Assembly (NCBI GenBank): GCA_013400115.1
Contig: VXBP01004230.1
Location: forward strand, 310,001 to 374,000
DNA length: 64,000 bases
Reading direction: 5' to 3'
DNA from: Rhinopomastus cyanomelas
Taxonomy: Eukaryota; Chordata; Aves; Bucerotiformes; Rhinopomastidae
Under the pieces are notes generated by a model. The model saw only the letters and a program-made list of their open reading frames with translations, was not told the origin of the DNA and made no database searches. Below, piece after piece: positions 55,038-64,000 of the stretch. Both the position numbers and the translations under genes were made by a program. Positions within the stretch are counted from its first letter, which is position 1; each line of letters starts with the position of its first letter.

Positions 55038-57857
55038 ATCCCCCTGCCACCTTCCTGCTGCAACTTCTCATCTAAAATCCGTGTGCATGCCTATGATTGG
55101 AAGAGACAGAGGGAAGTTCTCTGTTAAACTTTAGACCTCTGGAGACTGCTTGAAGCCATCTTCCATCAGGAGGCAAATTCCCAAGGACAGGCTGGGCCCA
55201 AGGGAGCAGAAGTGGCACGTGATGGTGGGCCCCTGCATGAAGGGGAAGAGTTTTGTAGTCACAGTTCCTTACAGAATGAAAGCTCCACATTTGCTCCATC
55301 ATGGGTGGGTGTTTCTCCCTTCCCAGGCCAGAGCACCGAACCAGCATAGAGTGAGAAGAGAGGAAACGAGAAACAGCAGGGTATGAAAGGTCGTCGTGTG
55401 CTCAGTCCCACTGACCAGTGAAGCTTTCAGCAAGAAAACCTGGAAGAGCCTTTCCTGTCACTGAGGTGCACAGACCATCAACACCAAAGCCAGCGCTTGG
55501 CCGTCAGCTTTACGTTACTGGAAGTAAAGCCCAGCACTCTCACAGCTCCTGCTTCCACTCCTCAGCTCCGCAGCATCGCTAAGTACTGGAGAAGTGCTTT
55601 GTGGATGACACAAGTCCTGTAAGCACTCTCTTTGCTTGTAGAACCAAACCATAGAGAGTGCAAAGAATTTGTCCAAAAGACCAGCAAATAATTTACAAGG
55701 AAGGAGTCTTCACCTACGTATATTCTACCTCTACTTCCAGCTAGAGGAAGTGCTGCTTTACAAACCAGACCTGCATCTGCACAGATAGGTTTCCCAAAGT
55801 AAAAAGAAAAGGAAGAAATTTACCTCTTGTTGCTGAGGCTGCACTGGAAGAAGGAGGAGCAGGTGAGGTTGACTGAAGGGTCTTGCTGGAGCCCACCTCT
55901 CTGTGAGTGTTCAGCTCCCAGAAGAGATCCCAGTGTGAGGGACGACACTCTGAACCAAGGTAAGCAAACCCCAGCCAGCGCCCGGGACCTCAGCCTCTCT
56001 TTATGGTCTGACAGTGGCTCACTGGCTGGAGATCCCCTCAAGCCCAGAGGACTGATGCTACGGGAGGCCAGCTCCCACGCTGTTCCTGACATGCACTGGC
56101 AGCTGTCTGCCTGCTCCTCTTTTAAAGGGTCTTCGTGCGTCGGGATAAAAATGTGATCTTACGCAGGCGGCATTGTAAGCGCAGCTTGGCTCGAGTTCAG
56201 CTCTTCCTCTGGCTCCCAGCTACTCTATTTTTATTGAAGGAATTCGAGGCTATCAGAAAGGAAGTCAAATTGTTTTAGGAAAACAATAGAAAAGCAACTT
56301 AAAGTTTATTAGCTTCCTGCTCAGGGCCTGGGACCAACTTGTCAAAGTCATTGGAGCGATGGCAGAGTTATTTATTTAAAAGGGCCAGCGACGAGACTCA
56401 CAATTTCATTCCTGTTTGGGCCTTGGTGGAAACAAAGGAAAGCCATAAAACAGTATCTGAAGGGAGCAGGCGGCTGGCTGGTGATGGTGCGAGCCAGGTG
56501 GCCCCGTGAGCCGTTCGTGGTTTCACTAGGGCAGTGGCTTTCATGGGATTTTGCTATCAAGCGAACGCCCAGGCTTGTGTTCACGGGCCAGCCCCATCGC
56601 CCCAGGTTCCTTATTGTGGCTCAAGTTCTCAAGTGGAAGCCTCACACTTAAGACTACAAAACTGGCAGGAAAAGGTCTTGATTTAGAGCTACTGGAAAGA
56701 GCAAAACGAGGCGTCGGGTCTGCAGAAGAGACGGGAACAGGGCTCAGGTGTCCCTGATCCTGGTGGACCTCCGGAGCCGCCCGACCGTGAAAGATATTTA
56801 TACCCCTCAGAAGCAGCTGCAGTCTGCTTCCCCATCCAGCTACCCCAAAGCAGCCCTGCCGTGGAAGTCACCGAGAACACGCTGGCATGTGGCTGCTGAG
56901 CAGCTACTGCCTGGCAAGTGGAAAGTGTCTGGCTGCCGGCGCCTTCCTAAGGAGCTCCATCGTTTGCAAGGAAACAAGAAGAGAATAAAACAAGTATCTG
57001 AGAAGCACTTACAAGCTCTGCGTAACGCAAAGCGAAGTCGCCCTTTCGGAGGGTTCTCTGCCAGCTGAGTGTCTGTCCTGCTTCCAGGGAGCACGTGGGA
57101 AGAACTCACCTCTCCGTTCAACGGGGCAGGAGTAGTAGGGAGCATGTGGGAAGAACTCACCTCTCCGTTCAACGGGGCAGGAGTAGTAGGGAGCACGTGG
57201 GAAGAACTCACCTCTCTGTTCAACGGGGCAGGAGTAGTCCCTTTGGATGCTGAGCGGTACGCAGCCTGCAGAGCTGTGCAACACAAGCTTGCAGCAGCCC
57301 AATAACCACCTTTCAGATGAAAGGAAGCAGAGCCCACCTCAAAAATTCTCTTCCTTCTCCTCCTCATTAGTTTAACCCAGAGCGGGAATGCAAAGCTACG
57401 CTTCTCTGCGAGGCCTAGGGCAATAATACATCTTGTATCGGCAAGTGGTGGAAGATCTTGGTTTGTGTGTTGCTTTTGATTTATCCAGGTTGGGTGCTTG
57501 TAAGAGGGTCAAAGTGAGTGCATGCTCTTCCGCAGGGCTAGGAAGCCAGCTCTTAGATTGGGTGTTTTGAATGAAAATGCAGCAGCCTTGCAGTTGTTGA
57601 AGGTGTTCTTGCAGCGCTTGGAGGGTTTATCTAGGTTCTGTCGCTCTGAGGTGCCTCCTTGGTGAGCAAATGAGCCTAAGGAGCACACGGAGCAGTTCAG
57701 CATCCTGGCTCTTTGCAGCCTGTAGGCATCTGCTTAGTTTTAACTACATTCTTGGGTTGCATTGGTTTCAGTTAGTTTTAACAGCCTGGAAGTCAAGCAG
57801 CCTCCGTTGCCAGCCAGGCCAGCTCTGCTGGGGGATTTCCAAGGCACAAGCACTTAG
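55038..57857. other. Unassigned sequence with a 51-bp minisatellite
   Basis: No coding gene recognised. It holds a candidate noncoding exon region near 55823-56130 (see findings) and the repeat at 57087. Confidence 0.5.
57087..57239. repeat. 51-bp tandem repeat, 3 copies
   Basis: Units GGGAGCACGTGGGAAGAACT... start at 57087, 57138 and 57189. They differ at only two or three positions. 51 is a multiple of three, so frames stay open across the array. Confidence 0.95.
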
Positions 57858-58010
57858 TCACAGAATCACAGTATCAGAGAACATTAGGGATTGGAAGGAA
57901 AGATCATCCAGTCCAATCCCCCTGCCACAGCAGGACCACCTAGACCAAGTCACACAGGAACACATCCAGGTGTGTTTTAAATGCCTCCAGAGAAAGAGGC
58001 TGATGAAAGG
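57858..58010 (-). mobile_element. CR1 3' tail (first of a tandem pair)
   Basis: It starts at TCACAGAATCACAGTATCAG and lacks GGGACCTCG in the tail box; ends near GCCTCCAGAGAAAGAGGC. Confidence 0.9.
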
Positions 58011-58027
58011 ACCCCGAAACCACCCCA

Positions 58028-58358
58028 ATCACAGTATCAGAGAACATTAGGGATTGGAAGGGACCTCGAAAGATCATCTAGCCCAATCCCCCTGACACAG
58101 CAGAATCACCTAGACCATGTTGCACAGGAACAGATCCAGGCAGGTTTTAAACATCTCCGAAGAAGGAGACTGCACGAACCCCCTGGGCAGCCCCTTCCAG
58201 AGCTCTGTCACCCTCACTGTGAAGAAGTTCCTGCTCATACTGATGTGGAACGTCCTCTGTCCCATTGCCCCTTGTTCTGTCTCTAGATGACATTGAGAAG
58301 AGCCTGGCTCCATCCTCCTGACACTTCACATATGTAGTTGATGACTCCTCAGTCACCT
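58028..58358 (-). mobile_element. CR1 fragment (second of a tandem pair)
   Basis: The tail ATCACAGTATCAGAGAACAT is identical to the start of the preceding copy. The body continues to the GATGACTCCTCAGTCACCTC region, where it decays. Confidence 0.9.
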
Positions 58359-58778
58359 CTGCTGCAAGGGATGCCACATGGGAGTCACACGAGTGTGTTC
58401 TGGCAGAGCAAAGCATCTCATTTGCACTTCACTGGAACTTCTTGTCAGCTGGACTGGTACCACCTCATTCACGCTTTGTCCTAGCAAATCGTGTTTCAGC
58501 CCAAAACAAGTGCTGTGAGAGTTCCTCTGTCAGCACCTTACCCCTGTTGGCTCTCACAGACCTCAAGGCTGTGATCCTGCAAAGACTTGGCCATGTGAGT
58601 GGCTCGACACAGCTGCAGCTTGGGGCCATGTGTGCGGGTAGAGGTCCCTCTGCGTACAGACGTCACAGACTGCAAAACACTGCAGACTGCTGAAGCTCCT
58701 TGTTCTTGACACCAGGGGCCAATGTGGTTGTTCAGCAAGTTCTGGGATGACAAAGGTTACTGTTGGACTGGACGCATG
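58359..58778. other. Unassigned sequence
   Basis: Nothing recognised. Confidence 0.5.
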
Positions 58779-58975
58779 GGGTGTTGGACTAGATGATCTT
58801 TCGGGGTCCCTTCCAATCCCTAGTGATTCTGTGATGGAGTCTCCTTCACTGGAGATGTTTAAGACCCACCTGGATGTGTCCCTGTGTGACTTGGTCTAGG
58901 TGATCCTGCTGTGTCAGGGGGATTGGACTAGAGGGTCTTTTGAGGTCCCTTCCAATTCCTAATGATTCTATGATC
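58779..58975 (+). mobile_element. Two-tail CR1 (locus C of the shared junction)
   Basis: A first tail ending CTAGTGATTCTGTGAT at 58835 is joined directly to GGAGTCTCCTTCACTGGAGA and a second complete tail ending TTCCTAATGATTCTATGATC. The join is the same as in loci A and B, read on the opposite strand. Confidence 0.93.
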
Positions 58976-60683
58976 CTATGGATGCTGGGGGACCTTTCAC
59001 CCTGGAAGGCAGTGTCATGCTGCCAGGTGGTGCCAGGGCTGGCACCCGGTTCCTGAGACGTACTCTCCTGTGCTGGGGTTAGATGGCTGCGCTGCTGCGA
59101 GATCTCACAGCTCCAAAGCTTGAGGCTTTAGGAGAAGGCTGCTTGAGCAGTCCTGCCAGTGTGGAAGGACCCATAGGCACACGTCTCATCACACAGCAAG
59201 CTGGCTTTGCTGTGGGGTAGAAGGACCTCAGACTGCTGACACTCTCCTCGGGGGCAAAAGAAACTAGAGTCTGCTCTGAAGGTCAAGATCTCTACTGCTT
59301 TCCCTGGAAGTCAGCTTCACTGGAAGAAGCAGTAGAAGGATTTGAGGCAAAAGAGACGTGTGCTGGGACGATGGTGAGAGAGACTGCAAACAGCCTGAGC
59401 CATGAGAAGATGCTCAGATGGTGCTTGCTGCTCTCAGCCAGCTCGTTCTCCTTCGCGATGGTCTGAAAACATTTCCAGACATGACCTCCTGGGTAAAATT
59501 AAGAACTTAATTAATTGCACAAATTTAAGAGTAGTGGTTCTTCCCACCAGCTTGGTGATGGCTATTGGCTGGATTCTGAAGCCTTCTGTGAACAGCACAA
59601 ACTGCAGCGCGTGCCGGGGCTGGCAGGGAGCAGGAGGAGACGCCGGCCCAAGCGGAGTAGAAGCCCACATGTCCGTGCACCAAGTGTGCCTGCGCACACA
59701 CACGTGCACGTAGAACCAATTTGTGCTTCTCTTGTGGGCAAAAGCTCCCTCCCAGCAGCATTTCAGTGCCCAGTGTGCAGGGACTGAGCTTCACAAGGGG
59801 CTCCCCTTTCCCAAGTGTGGTTGAGCTCATGCGTGAGGGAAACAGGCTCCTTCACGCTGCACCCTCTGCGTGGCTGCATCAAGGGGCACAGGCTCATGGG
59901 GATGCACTAGGCGCCTGCACTTGCCAGCCTGGTGTCCTGGCTATTGGAGGGAAGCTTGGAAGATGTTTACACCCAGATTTGCATCCTGGAAGGATGGAAG
60001 ATGTGGTCAATTCAAACCTCCTTTATTGTGTTTCTGGACACCTGGCTTTCCTGGTAAAACACCACCTGCTTGACCCTTTCTAACATCCAGAAGAGGTGAC
60101 AGCCTGCAGAGGAAACAGGTGGGTGTGTGTTAGTCACCTACAGCCACAAAGGCAAGGAAGTGAGTGCCCTGGTTTCCCTGCAGCAGCCATCCAAGGCCAC
60201 GCAGGGAGCAGCGCTGGCTCCTCAGGTGGCCACGAGCAAGGCTCATGTGTAAAGTATTGGGGAGGAAGCTAGGAGATTCCCTGAATACTGAGGTCCAGCT
60301 GATAGCCTTCCCCACACAGCTGCCCTTTTCCTGCCAGTTAGGTTCTGTCCCCTCAGTCCTCATACGGAGCACGACACGTTCTGCTCCTGTCCCGGCTGCC
60401 AGCCGCTCCGTGCAAGTCCAGGCGCTGCGCTCTTGCTGGATCTGTTGTTTTTTAACACCAGTGGAGACAGAGGTAAGTGTGATGCTGGGGCACACAGCAG
60501 GAAACCACACACAGAACTTCTAGCATGTCCCAAGAGGTTTTGTGTGTGGGCTGCTGCTGCTTCATCTCTCTGATTTGGTGACTGACTGGTGCTGTCAAAG
60601 GGGGGGATTGGATTGTGCTAACACCCCGTGTGAGTTCATGCAAAAGCCTGGTCATAAAATCTGACCAACAGGTCCTGTCAGAC
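58976..60683. other. Unassigned sequence
   Basis: Nothing recognised. Confidence 0.5.
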
Positions 60684-60788
60684 AGAATCACAGCATCAGA
60701 GAACATTAGAGATTGGAAGGGACCTCGAAAGATCGTCTAGTTGAATCCCCTCACCACAGCAGGACCATCTAGACCAAGTCACACAGGN
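60684..60788 (-). mobile_element. CR1 3' tail ending at a single N
   Basis: It runs from CACAGCATCAGAGAACATTA to AAGTCACACAGG, where an N at 60788 replaces the continuation. Confidence 0.9.
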
Positions 60789-62069
60789 TACAGAATTGCA
60801 TCTGTTTGCCAATTTCATTTCTTTTCCTTAAAATGGAAGACATATTTAAACCAGGAGAAGCTGTCACAGCTCTAAATTCTTTTATTTAGTTGAAGAAGCT
60901 ACAAATGAGTTGGTTGTGAGCTGCATCTTGCAGTTCCACCCTCAAACACAGAGTTTTGGCTTCTTGGTGAGAAAAAGAAGGTTTCTTTTCCTTTAAAAAC
61001 CAGCCCCCACAGGAGATGCAACAGAAAAGCCATGAAAGCAATCAGCAGTTTTTTCCTGGTTGGGTGTGATGGGCTCTGGCTTTCAGCGTGCGTGAGAAAC
61101 GGAGATCCTCAGGGCATCAGTAGCTTCGATGGGGTTTGCATGTGATGCCCACATGGTTTGATGCAGGGTCTTCCTGTAACCATCCCGTGCCTCCTGAAGG
61201 GGAGAAGTACATTGGTCCTTTCAGACCAAGAGGAAGCCAAGACCAATCTTCTGACAACGACCTCAGTGTTCAAGAGCGTCGCCAGCGGACCGGGGACACC
61301 ACAGGATGTGTCCGTGGGGAGAACGTTCAGAGCTGTTAGAAGCCACCTAAAACTGCTCACAAGGACCAGAGAACAGGGAATGGGAAGTCCTCTGCTGTTC
61401 CCACACTCTTCCTCGGGGAAGAACCCTGTTCCTCCCTCAGGGAAGCTCAAATTCAGCGTGGCAGGGAAGGAAGAGCTTTTGAGCTGTGCAGCATGAAGTG
61501 ACGCAGCATCACCCAACCCGCATCTGGCGGACCCTTCTGAAGCAGACGATGTGTCTTCCCACATCAGCATTTCCATCATCAATGGTTTGATTGGCAGCAA
61601 TTAGTGCAGCCTGAGATTCGTTGGAGGAAGATGGCTGGCTGCTTTTGGGGGGGAATGTAAAGGGCTTTGAAGTCTGCTGGTGGAGAAAAGCTGAGGCAGC
61701 ATCGCAGTTACCGAGCCGAACGATCCGCGCTGGTCTGCAGCTCCTGCGTCGTTTGGAAAACACGAGACGTGCTGCCTCCAGAGCAGTTGCTGGTGCTTCA
61801 GTGCCTTAGGATTCCTAGCAGCTGGAGGACCCCCCCAGTTGCCACAACACAGGCTACATCTAAATCTGGCTTAAACACTCCCCCTGAAGCTCCTGTGGCT
61901 GCCCACGCTGATCGCACGCGGTGCTTTCTCTTGCACTCCCTACAGGTCCATCCCAACAACTTCTGAAAGAGGTTCTCTCGTTCCTATCTCATACCTCTGG
62001 GCAAATCTAAGCCACTTTCACAGCCAGATTCTTTGCAATACAGGTCACATAACTTTCCTTCTGTTGAAA
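60789..62069. other. Unassigned sequence
   Basis: Nothing recognised. Confidence 0.5.
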
Positions 62070-62218
62070 CCCAGGTGGGTTGTGGAGTCTCCTTCTCTGG
62101 AGACGTTTAAAACCCGCCTGGATGTGTTGGTTCAGGTGGTCCTGCTCTAGCAGGGGGATTGGGCTGGATGATCTTTTAAGGTCCCTTCCAATCCCTGATG
62201 TTCTGTGATTCTGTGATG
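62070..62218 (+). mobile_element. CR1 3' tail
   Basis: It starts GGTGGGTTGTGGAGTCTCCT and ends TGATGTTCTGTGATTCTGTG. Confidence 0.92.
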
Positions 62219-62379
62219 CTGTGGAACAACCCCTTCCAATTTTACTTGTCTGCTCAGAACGGGGTGATCCTACTTGCACTAGGAAAAGGTGCCTTGAGAC
62301 ACTGCTTCGTGCAGTTGAACAATTATTTTCAACTCTTCAAGGTGGACCTACGTGGAAACTCCAGCAGAGGAGTGACACA

Positions 62380-62594
62380 AGATCCTCCCTTATGAGGAGA
62401 GGCTGAGGGAGCTGGGTCTCTTGAGCTTGGAGAAGAAGAGACTGAGTGGCCTCATTAATGTTGATAAATATGTGAAGGGTGGGTGTCAGGAGGATGGAGC
62501 CAGGCTCTGCTCAGGGGCATCTAGTGATAGGACAGGGGGCAGTGGGTGTGAGCTGGAGCACAGGAGGTTCCACATCAATATGAGAAGGAACTCT
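62380..62594 (+). mobile_element. CR1 fragment lacking its 3' tail (left arm of an inverted pair)
   Basis: It runs from ATCCTCCCTTATGAGGAGAG to CAATATGAGAAGGAACT and then stops. CR1 insertions normally keep their 3' end, so this loss implies later rearrangement. Confidence 0.92.
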
Positions 62595-62896
62595 CAATAT
62601 GGAAGGTGGACCTGAAGAAACTGAATGTGATGCCAACATTAATATTATCTGGTCTTGGCTGCAGCCAGAGATCTCCAAAGATGGAAAGTTGTGGTTCTCC
62701 TGCTTTCTTCAGTCTTCTTCTGTCCAAGTACCTGAACACAACTGGTGATGGACAGAAATGCCCTGCAGCATTTCCAGTTGTTGGAACAGGTGGTGACAGA
62801 GTAAATGTGGTTAATGTGCAGAAATTAATCCTGGACTGGGTTGTAAGCTGCAGTGAGGAAGAATGTGGGCACCGCAGACAGAGCCAACCAACAGAG

Positions 62897-63283
62897 CACA
62901 GGAACACATCCAGGTGGGTCTTAAACATCTCCAGTGAAGGAGACTCCACAACCTCCCTGGGCAGCCTGTTCCAGTGCTCTGTCACCCTCATTGGGAAGAA
63001 GTTCCTTCTCATATTGATGTGGAACCTCCTGTGTTCCAGCTCACACCCATTGCCCCTTGTCTTATCATTAGATGACACTGAGAAGAGCCTGGGTCCACCC
63101 TCCTGACACCCACCCTTCAAATATTCATCAACATGCATGAGGTCACCCCTCAGTCTCCTCTTCTCCAAGCTCAAGAGACCCAGCTCCCTCAGCCTCTCCT
63201 CATCAAGGAGGTGCTCCCTTTCCTGCATCATCCTCGTCGCCCTACACTGGACTCTCCCCAGCAGCTCCACATCCACAGTGCCT
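62897..63283 (-). mobile_element. CR1 fragment lacking its 3' tail (right arm of an inverted pair)
   Basis: It starts at GCACAGGAACACATCCAGGT without the usual terminal box and extends to CAGCAGCTCCACATCCAC. The minus frame is open from 63276 through ORF2 to a stop beyond the CR1 end. Confidence 0.93.
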
Positions 63284-63678
63284 TTTCTTGAGTATCACAC
63301 ACAGCATCTCTTGTTCCCAGGGACCCCTCAGCTCAGCTCACAGATACAAGTGCCTTCTGACCCCAGAGCTGCCGTGTTCCCACGCCTGGTGCTGTCATGG
63401 GGGAGGCCAGTCCTGAACAATAGCAGAGCAGTAAAGAATAGCCTCTCCAATCGATATCCTGCCCAGACGCTGAGTCAGGGGGCAGCTCGGGCCTCTGTAA
63501 AATTCCTGCATTGTTCCTCATTTTGATGTTTGGCTGGGGTCAATTTTTATCTTTAAGGAAAGAAAACACACAGGCCCGACTGTCTCTGCCTGCCCCACTG
63601 TTCCCACTCGGCTTCGGTGCCTTTGTCCTGTGTTGGTTGCCGGCAGCCAGGGATGTAGATTGGCTACTTTGGGCTTAG
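63284..63678. other. Unassigned sequence
   Basis: Nothing recognised. Confidence 0.5.
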
Positions 63679-63802
63679 AATCATAGAATCATAGAATCAT
63701 TAGGGATTGGAAGGGACCTTGAAAGACCATCTAGTCCAATCCCCCTGACACAGCAGGATCACCTAGACCAAGTCACACAGGAACACATCCAGGAGGGTCT
63801 TN
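63679..63802 (-). mobile_element. CR1 3' tail ending at a single N
   Basis: Three head-to-tail copies of the terminal octamer (GAATCATA) open the copy, which breaks at an N at 63802 after AGGAGGGTCTT. Confidence 0.92.
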
Positions 63803-64000
63803 TTGGGCTTGGAGCTGAGTGCGATCTGCTGCAGCCGGCACAAGGAAGCAGTGGTCAAAGCAAGGCTCCCTGAGACACACAGAGCTGGGGGCTTTGGAGG
63901 ATGAGGTCTTTCACACCTCCACATGAGCTCATCGATGTGACTGGTCTTCAAATGGCCAGGGGGCACGGCAGGGATGCAGGGGTCCCAGTGAATGTCTCTG

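Noticed and set aside
57009..57302. 97-codon minus-strand frame with a 17-residue repeat
   Set aside because: It is a direct consequence of a 51-bp tandem repeat; no other coding evidence.
62575..63276. 233-codon minus-strand open frame
   Set aside because: Its N-terminal part is the CR1 ORF2 C terminus ([14 protein letters not shown]); the rest is read-through into unique sequence.
40401..64000. Search for GJA8, expected beyond GJA5
   Set aside because: No second connexin N terminus or extracellular cysteine motif is present on either strand, so GJA8 must lie outside.

Overview
This is vertebrate nuclear DNA, and almost certainly from a bird. The window carries the conserved gene order BCL9 (+), ACP6 (-), GJA5 (-), which matches the human 1q21 neighbourhood. 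It is also packed with CR1 LINE fragments, the dominant avian retroposon. By hand tally about 50 CR1 segments cover roughly a fifth of the window, which is high for a bird. Most belong to one young-looking group. That load is reminiscent of woodpeckers and their relatives, but this is an inference and not an identification.

Layout. Positions 1-563 hold the C-terminal coding end of BCL9 in its last exon, followed by a 3' UTR with poly(A) signals near 1173 and 1616. A tail-to-tail intergenic stretch follows. Positions 7307-16235 hold ACP6 on the minus strand. I could reconstruct all ten coding exons with consistent phases and GT/AG splice sites. Exon 1 sits in a CpG island and is interrupted by a 54-N assembly gap that hides the catalytic RHG motif. 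Positions 16.5-39.2 kb are a 23-kb intergenic region full of CR1 copies. It also holds one intact intron-containing tRNA-Tyr gene (25873-25960) and a tRNA-headed, CR1-tailed SINE inserted inside a CR1 (24608-24770). Positions 39281-40390 hold the complete single-exon coding region of GJA5 (connexin 40/42) on the minus strand, with an upstream splice acceptor implying a 5' noncoding exon further right. Positions 40.4-64 kb contain no recognisable coding gene, only CR1 copies, minisatellites and unassigned sequence. GJA8, the usual next gene, is not in the window.

Functions. The three genes are neighbours by ancestry and not a pathway. BCL9 is a nuclear beta-catenin coactivator, ACP6 is a mitochondrial lysophosphatidic acid phosphatase, and GJA5 is a gap-junction channel of the atrium, conduction system and arterial endothelium.

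The most interesting material is in the repeats. There is a composite tRNA/CR1 SINE. Three separate CR1 loci share the same internal junction that joins one CR1 tail to a second tail module. Two further loci share a different two-tail chimera. A CR1 tail has also been amplified into a 5 x 47-bp minisatellite. Four single-N positions all fall in or at the edge of CR1 copies, so several apparent CR1 truncations are probably assembly artefacts.
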